From: Hyphomonadaceae bacterium JAD_PAG50586_4
GTDB lineage: Bacteria > Pseudomonadota > Alphaproteobacteria > Caulobacterales > Aquidulcibacteraceae
Assembly: GCA_023242925.1 (NCBI GenBank)
Contig: CP096134.1
Location: forward strand, 62,001-126,000
Length of the DNA: 64,000 bases
Direction of reading: 5' to 3'
Below are positions 40,595-49,832 of the stretch, piece by piece (positions within the stretch are counted from its first letter, which is position 1; every line of letters starts with the position of its first letter). Below the pieces are notes generated by a model that worked only from the letters and a program-made list of their open reading frames with translations, was not told where the DNA came from and ran no database searches. The position numbers were made by a program, and so were the translations under genes.

Positions 40595-40640
40595 CTCCTG
40601 GAGAGCGTTACCCGGATCGGGTTTGCGCTCTTCTCGGCTG
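40595..40640 (-). promoter_or_regulatory. Structured 5' leader of the Cys/Met PLP gene
   Basis: Just upstream of the start codon are two nested stems: outer 40602-40607 with 40626-40631 and inner 40610-40614 with 40618-40622, separated by symmetric TT/AA-type internal loops. The Shine-Dalgarno lies immediately beyond the outer stem, so the structure could gate translation. Sulphur-metabolism genes often carry SAM or SAH riboswitches, but I could not match it to a known class. Confidence 0.35.
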
Positions 40641-40698
40641 ACGTGGCGTGAAATTCAATGGCTGCGCGACGGTGCGCAAGAATTTGCCGGCTTTGCGC

Positions 40699-41277
40699 TT
40701 AGAGCGACCATTCCGCGTCTGGCGACGCGGGGGCCAGCGTCATTTCCGGCATGGAGAGCCCGGCGTTTGCAAGGCGCGGGTTTGCGCTTGGTAGCGGCGT
40801 AGCAAAATCTTGTTCCGGCAGCGCGCCTTTGCCTGGCTTCGCGCACGCGGCAGAGAATTGGCTCCACGCGATCGTCGGCGCTGGAACGGCGCTTACTTGC
40901 GGCGCGGGCGTCGCCACCGCAACCACATTGCTCGCAATCTGCGCGGCCAAGCCGTCGGCCATCGACGCCAGCATGGCAAATTCTTCAGCGCCGACCATTT
41001 GCGGCACGCGGCCGGTGAGGCGCAGTTGCATCGCCAATTCGTAGCGCGCGCCGGATTGCTCGATCACACGCAGCGTCACGCTGTGCACGGAACCAGCATC
41101 GCGCACGAGCACATCATCGTTGGCGACAGAGACGATGCCCCATTGGCGATCTACGATGAAACGCCCGCCGGCATCGCCCACGAGATAAAAGCCCGGCTCC
41201 TCGTGCGAAGGAGCGGCTTCAGAGGCGTGCGAAGGATCGAGCGGCGGAATCATCTTCCGCACACTCTGCCCTTGCAT
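40699..41277 (-). CDS. Hypothetical protein
   Basis: 192 aa. A compact N-terminal part (about residues 25-95) has GGRFIVDRQWGIVSVANDD, then SVHSVTLRVIEQSGARYEL and LTGRVPQMVGAEEFAML; this looks like a conserved beta-rich domain. An Ala/Pro-rich, low-complexity tail with AWSQFSAACAKPGKG follows. No signal peptide or membrane segment. I do not recognise a named family. ATG 41253 is an alternative start. Confidence 0.58.
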   Translation of the reverse strand: MQGQSVRKMIPPLDPSHASEAAPSHEEPGFYLVGDAGGRFIVDRQWGIVSVANDDVLVRDAGSVHSVTLRVIEQSGARYELAMQLRLTGRVPQMVGAEEFAMLASMADGLAAQIASNVVAVATPAPQVSAVPAPTIAWSQFSAACAKPGKGALPEQDFATPLPSANPRLANAGLSMPEMTLAPASPDAEWSL

Positions 41278-41333
41278 GCCTAATACCGCGTGAAAGCGGT
41301 GTTCTTCTCTTGTTTAGCGCGGTTAAGCGTTGT

Positions 41334-42770
41334 TCACGCCTGCTCGCCCCAGCCGGCGGCGGCTTTGACTTCGAGGAATTCCTCCAAGCCGAAATGCCCG
41401 CCTTCGCGGCCCAAGCCTGATTGCTTGTAGCCGCCGAACGGCGTGCCCATGCCGCCCCAGGCGCCATTGATGTGCACATTGCCGGCGCGGAGCTTGCGCG
41501 CGACTTTGCGTGCGCGCTCTTCCGGGCCCGCGACGTACGCGGCCAAACCATACGGCGTGTCGTTAGCGATCTTGATCGCTTCTTCTTCGGTTTCGTACGG
41601 AATGATCACGAGCACCGGGCCGAAGATTTCTTCGCGCGCGATGGTCATGTTGTTGTTCACGTCGGCGAACACGGTCGGGCGCACGTAATAGCCGCGATTG
41701 AAGCCGTCTGGACGGCCCACGCCGCCGGCGGCGACGCGCGCGCCTTCATCGATGCCCTTTTGAATGAGGCCCTGCACTTTCTGGAATTGGTTGGCGTTCG
41801 CCAGTGGGCCGATGGCGCCTTGCTCGGCCGAATCTGGAGCTTGCACTTTCACCGAATTGGCGGCGGCGGCGGCGATCGCGACCACTTCCTCGTACTTCGA
41901 TTTCGGCGCCAGCATGCGCGAGGGCGCATTGCAGCTTTGGCCAGTGTTTTGCGCCATGTGCAGCATGCCGCCGGCGACCGCCTTCTTCAGATCAGCGTCG
42001 TCGAGGATGATGTTCGGGCTCTTGCCGCCCAGTTCGAGCGCGACCTTCTTGATGCTCTTGGCGCACGCTTCCATCACGGCGGTGCCCGCGCGCGTGGAGC
42101 CGGTGAAGCTCATCATGTCGACGTCCGGGTGGGCGGAGAGGGCCGCACCCACGCTCGGGCCATCGCCATTGACCAGATTGAACACGCCAGCCGGTACGCC
42201 GGCTTCATCGAGAATTTCCGCGAACAGCACGGCGTTTAGCGGCGCAAGCTCCGACGGCTTCAACACCATCGTGCAACCGGCGGCGAGTGCGGGGCCGACT
42301 TTCGCGGCGATTTGGTTCTGCGGCCAATTCCACGGCGTGATCATGCCGATAACGCCGATCGGCTCCTTCAGGATGCGGCGGCCCTTGCCGTAATCGTATT
42401 CGAACGAAAAGTCGTCGAGCTGCTTGCGCGCGTCCATCAGATAGCCAAGGCCGGCCGGCGCTTGCGCAGCGTTCGCCAGTGGCATCGGCGCGCCCATTTC
42501 CATCGAAATGGTCTCCGCCATTTCCGGTAGGCGGCGCTGATAGATGGCGATGATCTTGTCGAGCAGCGCCTTGCGCTCATCGACGCTGGTTTGAGAGAAG
42601 GTCTCGAACGCGCGCTTGGCGGCGGCGACGGCCTTGTTCACGTCGTCCGTCGTGCCCAGCGAAATACGTCCGACCGGCTCTTCATTGGCCGGATTGATCA
42701 CGTCATGCGTGCGCGGCTTCGTCGGGGCCACCCATTTGCCGTCGATATAGAAGTTCAGCTTCTCGCGCAT
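41334..42770 (-). CDS. Aldehyde dehydrogenase family protein
   Basis: 478 aa NAD(P)-dependent aldehyde dehydrogenase. MITPWNWPQNQIAAKVGPAL and LKPSELAPLNA bind cofactor; the general base Glu is in ALELGGKSPNI and the nucleophilic Cys in NTGQSCNAPSR. IFGPVLVIIPY and the C-terminal GGYKQSGLGREGG are typical. Oxidises an aldehyde to the acid (non-acylating type). The exact aldehyde cannot be inferred. Divergent from trmB with 95 bp between starts. Confidence 0.9.
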   Translation of the reverse strand: MREKLNFYIDGKWVAPTKPRTHDVINPANEEPVGRISLGTTDDVNKAVAAAKRAFETFSQTSVDERKALLDKIIAIYQRRLPEMAETISMEMGAPMPLANAAQAPAGLGYLMDARKQLDDFSFEYDYGKGRRILKEPIGVIGMITPWNWPQNQIAAKVGPALAAGCTMVLKPSELAPLNAVLFAEILDEAGVPAGVFNLVNGDGPSVGAALSAHPDVDMMSFTGSTRAGTAVMEACAKSIKKVALELGGKSPNIILDDADLKKAVAGGMLHMAQNTGQSCNAPSRMLAPKSKYEEVVAIAAAAANSVKVQAPDSAEQGAIGPLANANQFQKVQGLIQKGIDEGARVAAGGVGRPDGFNRGYYVRPTVFADVNNNMTIAREEIFGPVLVIIPYETEEEAIKIANDTPYGLAAYVAGPEERARKVARKLRAGNVHINGAWGGMGTPFGGYKQSGLGREGGHFGLEEFLEVKAAAGWGEQA

Positions 42771-42865
42771 GATCGTGCTCCTCCGGGGGTTTGAGCTGGA
42801 AGTAGCAGATATAGGGAGGCGCGGCGAGTTCGCGTCGCGGCAATGTTGCGCTATCAGGCGCGCGC

Positions 42866-43637
42866 ATGGACGAACACCGCCCCCTCCGCACCTACGGCCG
42901 CATCAAGGCCCGCACCTTAAAGCCGCGCCAAGCCGGCCTGGTCGAGACGCTGCTGCCGCATTTGGCTGTGCCGGAGGAGGGGGCGCTGGATTGGGATGCA
43001 TTGTTTTCTCCCTCCCCGATCAGGGGGAGGGCGGGGTGGGGTTTGGCGCCGAGCTTTCTGACTTCGGCGCTGTCCCCACTCCCGGCCCCTCCCCGCAAGG
43101 GGAGGGGAGCAGATTTTGGAGATCGGCTTCGGCGGCGGCGAGCATTTGGTGGCGCAGGCAGCCGCGCATCCCGATCAGCGCCTCCTCGGTGTCGAGCCGT
43201 TCCTCAACGGCGTCGCCTCATGTCTGCGCCACATCGAGGAGAGCGGCGCGCAGAACATCCGTCTGCACCAGGGCGACGCGCGCGACGTGATCGCGCGCTT
43301 GCCGGATGTGTCGCTCGATCTCGTCTATATCCTCTTCCCTGATCCTTGGCCGAAGACGCGCCATCACAAGCGCCGCCTGATCCAACCGGAATTTCTGAGC
43401 GACCTCGCGCGCGTGATGAAGCGTGGCGCTGAACTGCGTTTCGCGACGGACTGGGCCAATTACGCCGCCTGGACGCTCGAACATCTCAGCCGCGACGCAC
43501 GCTTCACCTGGCTCGCCGACCGCGCCGAAGATTGGCGCAAGCCCTGGGCCGGCCACGTCACAACCCGCTACGAAGAAAAGAAACTCGGCGATTGCGCCCC
43601 GATTTGGCTGCGGTTTGCCCTAAAAAGTTTGCTGTGA
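42866..43637 (+). CDS. trmB: tRNA (guanine-N7-)-methyltransferase, interrupted by a palindromic element
   Basis: Makes m7G46 in tRNA using SAM. N-terminal part from ATG 42866: RTYGRIKARTLKPRQ and PHLAVPEEGALDWDALF. The Rossmann part restarts at 43116 with LEIGFGGGEHL (motif I), then GVEPFLNGVAS, YILFPDPWPKTRHHKRRL (catalytic/tRNA-binding) and RFATDWANYA. Between them lies about 105 bp of nested palindromes (43005-43110) that encode Pro/Arg/Gly-rich sequence instead of the short usual linker. The upstream frame is open right through the element, but the two halves differ by one base of phase, so a one-base indel is also present. Overlaps the next small ORF (TGATG). Confidence 0.85.
43005..43110. 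repeat. Palindromic repeat element inside trmB
   Basis: Three hairpins in 106 bp. First: 43010-43017 with 43024-43031. Middle: a nested pair, 43036-43041 with 43074-43079 enclosing 43046-43052 with 43064-43070. Last: a perfect 9 bp stem 43086-43094 with 43099-43107 and a GCAA loop. The GGGGAGGG/CCCCTCCC design resembles intergenic REP-like elements of alphaproteobacteria. Here it sits inside a coding gene. Confidence 0.7.
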
Positions 43638-43780
43638 TGGACGCCTACGTCGACGTCTTTTGCGGCGGGCTCGCCCATGAGGCGCCAGTTTTTATCGTTG
43701 GCGGCGCAACCCCGAAGCCAAAAGGCGCGGACTTGGATTTTTTGACGTCCCGGCCTGGCGAGGAGGTGTTGGCCTATTGA
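43637..43780 (+). CDS. Small hypothetical ORF after trmB
   Basis: 47-codon ORF whose ATG overlaps the trmB stop. The product (MDAYVDVFCGGLAHEAPVFI then a Gly/Pro-Lys stretch and LTSRPGEEVLAY) matches nothing I know. It may be a genuine coupled small protein or the 5' remnant of the broken gene that follows. Low confidence. Confidence 0.35.
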   Translation: MDAYVDVFCGGLAHEAPVFIVGGATPKPKGADLDFLTSRPGEEVLAY

Positions 43781-43810
43781 GTCTGCAACGCCTGCGTCCC
43801 GGATGCCGAG

Positions 43811-44156
43811 ATGAGTGCGATGGCGAAGTTCGTAGTTGAACAGGAGAGCATGGCGATGCTGCAGCGGAGTTTGCGCTCAACTTTGTGCGCGGCATGACCG
43901 ATGGCATTTGGGTCGGCGGACGCGTTTTGTGACATCGCGACGACTCGTCTTCATGCCGAATGGGTTGAACAGGGCGCTTCACGAGAGTTTGTCGGTCATT
44001 GCCATACCGTGGTCCAACATTTCCGAGTTTAGACAGCGCTTTGGGATGGCAACGCAGATTGCGGATGCGCTCACGGCTTCGGGGACGTTCACCTTTCGGT
44101 GCTATGGCATGAAATCGCTGCTCAGCGTCGCCCAAGCCGCGAAGTCGCGCGGGTAG
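43811..44156 (+). pseudogene. PH/GRAM-like domain protein, broken twice
   Basis: The best-preserved stretch is the frame ending at 44156: VTSRRLVFMPNGLNRAL, IPWSNISEFRQRFG and FTFRCYGMKSLLSVAQ, which resembles small bacterial PH/GRAM proteins that begin with a T/SxRRLVF strand. Upstream, FALNFVRGMTDGIWVGGRV is in a second frame (a missing T in the T4 run at 43925-43928 joins them), and MSAMAKFVVEQES from ATG 43811 is in a third (indel near 43853). Two breaks in 115 codons may be errors or real decay. Function unknown. Confidence 0.5.
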
Positions 44157-44235
44157 GCGGTTGAGGGGCTTGGCTCCATCCCCCAAACCCGCTATATCCC
44201 ACCCAACACATCGCTGATGTCTCCGGTGGAGACGC

Positions 44236-44267
44236 AGCGGCGGGGCCCCGGGCTCCGCCGCTTTTTT
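44236..44267 (+). terminator. Rho-independent terminator or attenuator before rimP
   Basis: An 8 bp stem (44236-44243 with 44255-44262, 11-base loop, very GC-rich) followed by six T. It lies after the PH-like gene and 9 bp before the rimP start. It either ends trmB-side transcription or attenuates the rimP-nusA-infB operon; NusA itself acts at such sites. Confidence 0.75.
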
Positions 44268-44275
44268 GTTACTTA

Positions 44276-44836
44276 ATGGAGCCGCCGCTGCGCGCCACCA
44301 ACCCTGTCGAAGAACGCGTGATCGCGTTGATCGAGCCGACCGCCACCGAGCTCGGCTACCGCATCGTGCGCGTACGCCTCTCCGGCAATCGTCGTAAACG
44401 CCTGCAAATCATGGCCGAACGCCTGTCGGACGGCGAAATGGGCATTCAGGATTGCACGCGGCTCTCGCGCGCTCTCTCGCCCGTGTTCGACCTCGAAGAT
44501 CCGATCCAGGGGGATTACGATCTTGAAATGTCGTCGCCCGGCATCGACCGCCCGCTGATGCGGATTGAGGATTTCGAGCGCTTCAAAGGCCACCAAGCCA
44601 AGCTTGAAACCGTGGCGATGGCCGACAATCAGCGCCGCTTCAAAGGCGTGATCAGCGGCGTCGAAGGCGAGGTGATCGTGCTTGAAACCGAGCAGGGCGA
44701 GGCCCGCTTGAAATTCTCAACTCTGTCGGATGCGCGCCTTGTGCTCACCGACAAATTGATCGCCGAAGATTTGAAACGCGCCAAAGCGGCCGAAGCCGCC
44801 GGCGCTGAAGGTTCTGACGAAGAGGAAGCATCATGA
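44276..44836 (+). CDS. rimP: Ribosome maturation factor RimP
   Basis: 186 aa 30S assembly factor. N-terminal domain: ELGYRIVRVRLSG, LQIMAERLSDGEMGIQDCTR and LSRALSPVFDLEDPI, YDLEMSSPGIDRPL. The C-terminal Sm-like domain (FKGVISGVEGEVIVLE) is followed by an acidic tail (GSDEEEAS). First gene of the classic rimP-nusA-infB operon; it overlaps nusA by 4 bp (ATGA). Confidence 0.93.
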   Translation: MEPPLRATNPVEERVIALIEPTATELGYRIVRVRLSGNRRKRLQIMAERLSDGEMGIQDCTRLSRALSPVFDLEDPIQGDYDLEMSSPGIDRPLMRIEDFERFKGHQAKLETVAMADNQRRFKGVISGVEGEVIVLETEQGEARLKFSTLSDARLVLTDKLIAEDLKRAKAAEAAGAEGSDEEEAS

Positions 44837-46480
44837 GCACCGGTATTTCCGCCAACCGTATGGAAATCCTGCAGATCGCTGATGCGGTCGCGCGCGAAAA
44901 GTCGATCGACAAAGAGATCGTCATTCAGGCGATGGAACACGCGCTGCAAAAGGCCGCCCGCTCGCGCTACGGCGCCGAGCACGACATCCGCGCCACCATC
45001 GACCAGAAGACCGGCGAGATGGAATTGAAGCGCGTCATGACCGTGGTGGACGATAGCATCCTCGATCCGGAAACGCGCCCGTTCAATCCGTCGACCGACA
45101 TCATGCTCGATATTGCCCGCAAAACCGACCCGGAAGCGGTGGTTGGCAAGGAATATAGCGAAGGCCTGCCGCCGATCGAGTTCGGCCGCGTTGCCGCGCA
45201 AACCGCCAAGCAAGTCATCAACCACGAAGTCCGCGAAGCCGAGCGTGAGCGTCAATTCAGCGAATACAAGGATCGCATCGGCGAGATCATCAACGGCGTC
45301 GTGAAGCGCGTTGAATTTTACAACGTCATCGTTGACCTCGGCCGCGCCGAAGGCGTGATCTCGTAAGTCGGAAGGCATTCCGCGCGAAAACCTCCGCGTT
45401 GGTGATCGCACGCGCGCTTACGTCTATGACGTGCGCCGCGAAACCAAGGGCCCGCAAATCTTCCTGTCGCGCGCTAAGCCGGAATTCATGGCGCGCCTGT
45501 TCGCGCAAGAAGTGCCGGAAGTTTATGAAGGCGTGATCGAGATCAAGGCCGCCGCTCGCGATCCGGGCTCGCGCGCGAAAATCGCCGTGCTTTCACACGA
45601 TTCCAGCATCGACCCGGTCGGCGCCTGCGTCGGGATGCGCGGCGCCCGCGTCCAAGCGGTGGTCGGCGAAATGCAGGGCGAGAAGATCGACATCATTCCG
45701 TGGTCGTCGGACCCGGCGACCTTCATCGTCAACGCGCTCCAGCCTGCGGAAGTCTCCAAGGTCGTGCTCGATCCGGAAGAGGCGCGCGTCGAAGTCGTGG
45801 TCGGCGAAGCCCAGCTGTCGCTCGCCATCGGCCGTCGCGGCCAGAACGTGCGCCTGGCCAGCCAGCTCACAGGTTGGTCGATCGACATCCTGACAGAAGC
45901 CGAAGAATCCGAGCGTCGTCAGAAGGAATTCGCGACCCGTACCGAGCTCTTCGTCAAGGCGCTGGAAGTGGACGAAATGTTCGCCCAACTCCTCGCCTCG
46001 GAGGGCTTCGAGACGGTCGAGGAAATCGCTTATGTCGATACGATCGAACTCGCGGCCATCGAGGGCCTCAACGACGAGATCGCCGAGGAGCTTCAAGCGC
46101 GCGCCCAGGACTATCTCGACAAATTCGCGGCGGAACTCGAAGCCAAGCGGGTTGAGTTGGGTGTCGAGGACGCGCTGAAGAAGGTGCCGGGCCTCACGCC
46201 GCAAATGTTGGTGGCGCTGGGTGAGAAGGGCGTGAAGACGCTCGACGATTTCGCTGGCCTCGTCGGCGACGACATCCGCGGCTATTTCGAAACCAAGAAC
46301 GGCGAGCGCGTGCGCGAGCCTGGCGTGCTCGAAAGCTTCCAGCTGACGCAAGAACAAGCCGATGCGCTCGTGCTCAACGCACGGATCGCCGCCGGCTGGA
46401 TCGAAGCGCCGCCGGAGCCCGAACCGGTCGAAGAAGAAGCAGGAGAGGCGGATGATCTCTCCAACGTCTTCCGCAAATGA
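44833..46480 (+). CDS. nusA: Transcription termination/antitermination protein NusA (frameshifted)
   Basis: RNA-polymerase-binding elongation factor. The N-terminal domain and the start of S1 ([23 protein letters not shown]) are in the first frame, which hits a TAA at 45364. The rest of S1 ([20 protein letters not shown]), two KH domains ([38 protein letters not shown]) and the helix-hairpin C-terminal repeats are in another frame to 46480. A loss of two bases (for instance CG of TCGCGT) or a one-base gain restores about 549 aa. As nusA is essential, I take this as a sequence error. Confidence 0.9.
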
Positions 46481-47179
46481 CGAGGGGCGTCGCGGCCGTG
46501 AGCGCCGCTGCGTCGCCTCCGGCGAGACCTATCCAGATTCCGCGCTAATCCGGTTCGCACGCGCGCCGGATGGCGTGGTGACGCCCGACGTCGCGTCCAA
46601 ATTGCCCGGGCGGGGCGTGTGGGTGCGCGCCGACCGCGAGAGTGTGGAACTCGCCGCCCGCAAAGGCGGCTTCGCGCGCGGCTTCAAGGAGCAGGTCAAG
46701 GTTCCTGGGGGCTGGCCGATCTGGTCGAAACGCTGCTTGCAAAGCGCTGCTTGGATCAGCTTGGTCTCGTCCGCCGCGCCGGCGCGATCGCTTTAGGCGC
46801 CACGCAGGTTGAAGCCGCGATCTGGGCCAATCCATTGCTTCTGCTGATTGAAGCGGAAGATGGCGCCGAAGAGGGTCGCGAAAAGCTAATGAGCCTCCAT
46901 ATAGGGCTCTGGGGCAGGCCGCCGCGCGCCGTCGGCTGCTTCCAATCCACGGATTTGGGCGTGGCGTTGGGGCGGGAACGTGTGATACACGCTTGCCTGC
47001 TTCAAGAGCGCTTGGCGGTGGGCTGGGTGGCGGAAATCAGCCGCCTTGCCGGCTTTCGCACCATCGTCCCAGACTCTTGGCCCGATTCCTGGCGCTCTGT
47101 GTCGTGGAAACTGGGCGGCGCGATGCTGGATCAAACCAGCGCCGAGCCGGCGACACCGACATTTGACGACCGCGCGTGA
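46452..47179 (+). CDS. YlxR (DUF448)-L7Ae fused RNA-binding protein (frameshifted)
   Basis: Alphaproteobacterial fusion of a YlxR domain (RRCVASGETYPDSALIRFARA, GRGVWVRADRESVELAARKG) with a ribosomal L7Ae-like domain (LGLVRRAGAIALGATQVEAA, NPLLLLIEAEDGAEEG). The two halves are in different frames; an extra G in the G5 run at 46707-46711 joins them as VPGGLADLVETLLAKRCLD. About 242 aa. ATG 46452 overlaps the nusA 3' end by 29 bp. YlxR proteins bind RNA and sit between nusA and infB almost universally. Confidence 0.84.
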
Positions 47180-47209
47180 CGACGTTTTTAGGATTGGCAA
47201 CTCGACTGC

Positions 47210-49824
47210 ATGTCTGACGGCAACGAACAGAAAGACTCTCCCTCCGGCCGTAAGCCGCTGACGCTGACGCGTACAGCGAGCGCTGGCACCGTGCGGCAAA
47301 GCTTTAGCCACGGCCGCACCAAGCAAGTGGCTGTCGAGGTCCGCGAGAAGCGTTCGATCAACCGCCCCGGCGCCGCCGGCGCCGGCGCCGCCGCTGCGCC
47401 TGGCCCAGGCGTGCCCCCGCCAATTCGTACCAGCCGCTCCGCTGCGCCAGCCACTGCGCCCGAGCCCGCGCCGACGCGCGTCCCGCCAGGTGGCATCACC
47501 GACGACGAGACGCGACGCCGCGAAGAGGCCGTGCGTCGCGCGATGGCCGAACGCGAGGCGCGTGATCAGCGCATGCGCGCTGAAGAAGATCAGCGCCGCG
47601 CGCTTGAAGAAGCACAACGCAAAAAGGCGGCTGAGGACGAAGCGCTTGCCGCTGAATCGGAAGCCCGCCGCCGCGCCGAAGCCGCTGAGGACGAACCCGT
47701 CGCTGCGCCAGTCGCTGCGCAACAGCAACCGGCTGCGCCCGAACAACCCAAGCTCGGTTCGGCAGTGCCGCGCCCGAACGCACCGCAGCAACAGCCGCCG
47801 CAACGTGACGCGGCGCTGCTTGACGAACTGGGCGGTCGCATCAAATCCGCGCGCAAGCCGTTGCCGGCAGCGCCAGTGAAGCCAGCCAAGAAGGGCCAGC
47901 CGCAACGCCGCGAAGGCAAGCTCACGCTCGACATGGTGGAACGCATCAGCGAGGGCGATGACGATCGCGTCCGGTCGCTGGCGGCCTATCGCCGTGCGCA
48001 GCAAAAGAAAAGGAACGCCGCGCCAAGATGATGGGCGGCTCCGAGCGCGACCAGATCAAGCGCGAAGTCATCATTCCGGAAAGCATCACGGTTCAGGAGC
48101 TCTCCAACCGTATGGCTGTCCGCGTGGCCGACATCATCAAGTTTATGATGCGCCAAGGCCAGATGATGAAGCAGAGCGACGAACTCGACGCTGATACTGC
48201 CGAACTCATCGCCACCGAGTTTGGCCACACGGTGAAGCGGGTCGCGGAATCGGACGTTGAAGAAGGTCTCGGCGGCGACATCGTTGATAGCGATGAAAAT
48301 CTCCAGCCGCGCCCGCCGGTCGTGACCATCATGGGCCACGTCGACCACGGCAAAACATCATTGCTCGACGCGCTGCGTCAGACCGACGTCGTATCCGGCG
48401 AAGCCGGCGGCATTACGCAGCACATCGGCGCCTATCAGGTGCGTCTGGAAAGCGGCCAGCGCGTCACGTTCCTCGACACGCCGGGCCACGCTGCGTTCAG
48501 CGCCATGCGTGCGCGCGGCGCTCAAGTCACCGATATCGTCGTGCTCGTTGTGGCCGGCGATGACGGCGTCATGCCGCAAACGATCGAAGCCATCCATCAC
48601 GCGAAAGCGTCGGGCGTGCCGATGATTGTGGCCATCAACAAGATGGACAAGCCGGAAGCCAATCCGGATCGCGTGTTGAGCGAACTCACGCAGCACGAAG
48701 TCATCGTCGAGCAATTCGGCGGCGACGTGCAGGTCGTGAAAGTGTCGGCGCTGAAGAAAACCGGCCTTGACGATCTGATCGAGCAAATCCTGCTGCAAGC
48801 GGACGTGCTTAATCTGCGCGCCAACCCGGATCGTCCGGCTGAAGCGACGGTGATTGAATCTAAGCTCGACAAGGGTCGCGGCACGGTCGCGACGGTGCTG
48901 ATCCAGACCGGCACGCTTAAGCGTGGCGACATCGTTGTCGTTGGCGCCCAAACGGGCCGCGTCCGTGCGATCTCGAACGAGCGCGGTCAGCAATTGCAGA
49001 CGGCGGGTCCGTCCGAACCGGTTGAGATCATGGGTCTCGAAGGCGTGCCGGAGCCGGGCGACAATCTGAACGTCGTTGAAAACGAAAACCGCGCCCGCGA
49101 AGTCGCCAATTATCGCGCGCGCACCAAGCAACGCCAGCGTGCTGGCGGCGGCAAATCGGCGACGACCTCGCTCGAATCCATGATGGCTAAATTCAAGGAT
49201 CTGACCGCTAAGGAATTGCCGGTTCTGATCAAGGCCGACGTGCAAGGTTCGGCTGAAGCCATTGTCGGCTCGCTCGATAAGCTCGCGCACGAGGAAGTGC
49301 GTGCGCGTGTCGTGCTCTCCGGCGTTGGCGGCATCAACGAATCGGACGTGCAGCTGGCCAAAGGTTCGGGCGCGCCGATCCTCGGCTTTAACGTCCGCGC
49401 CTCGAAAGAAGCGCGCGATCTGGCCGAGCGCGAAGGCGTGGAAATTCGCTATTACGCGATCATCTACGACCTGATCGACGACATCAAAGGCGTCATGTCG
49501 GGCATGCTCGTGCCGCACACGCGCGAAACCTTCCTCGGCAACGCCGAGATTTTGGAGGTGTTCAACATCTCCAAGGTTGGCAAGGTCGCGGGCGTGAAGG
49601 TCACAGAAGGCGTCGTCCGCAAGGGCGCAAAGGTCCGTATCCTGCGCGACAACGTCGTGATCCAGGAAATGGGCACGCTGACCACCTTGAAGCGCTTTAA
49701 GGAAGAGGTGGATCAAGTTGTCATGGGTCAGGAATGCGGCATGAGCTTCGGCCAATTCCAGGACATCAAGCAGGGCGACGTGATCGAGTGCTTCAACGTC
49801 GAAGTGGTGCAACGCTCGCTCTGA
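47210..49824 (+). CDS. infB: Translation initiation factor IF-2 (frameshifted)
   Basis: GTPase that places fMet-tRNA on the 30S subunit. The long Ala/Pro/Arg/Glu-rich N-terminal region is in the first frame (ATG 47210, stop near 48031). IF2_N ([20 protein letters not shown]), the G domain ([25 protein letters not shown]) and domains II-IV are in another. Adding an A in the A4 run at 48008-48011 joins them as [14 protein letters not shown]. About 871 aa, normal for alphaproteobacteria. Essential, so the break is probably a sequence error. Confidence 0.93.
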
Positions 49825-49832
49825 GGCGCGGA

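Noticed and set aside
43005..43110. Insertion sequence or MITE with terminal repeats and target-site duplication
   Set aside because: I could find no clear target-site duplication or IS-like termini; it looks like a REP-type palindrome.
44157..44235. Possible small RNA or tRNA before rimP
   Set aside because: No cloverleaf or other defined RNA fold could be drawn; only the terminator hairpin is convincing.
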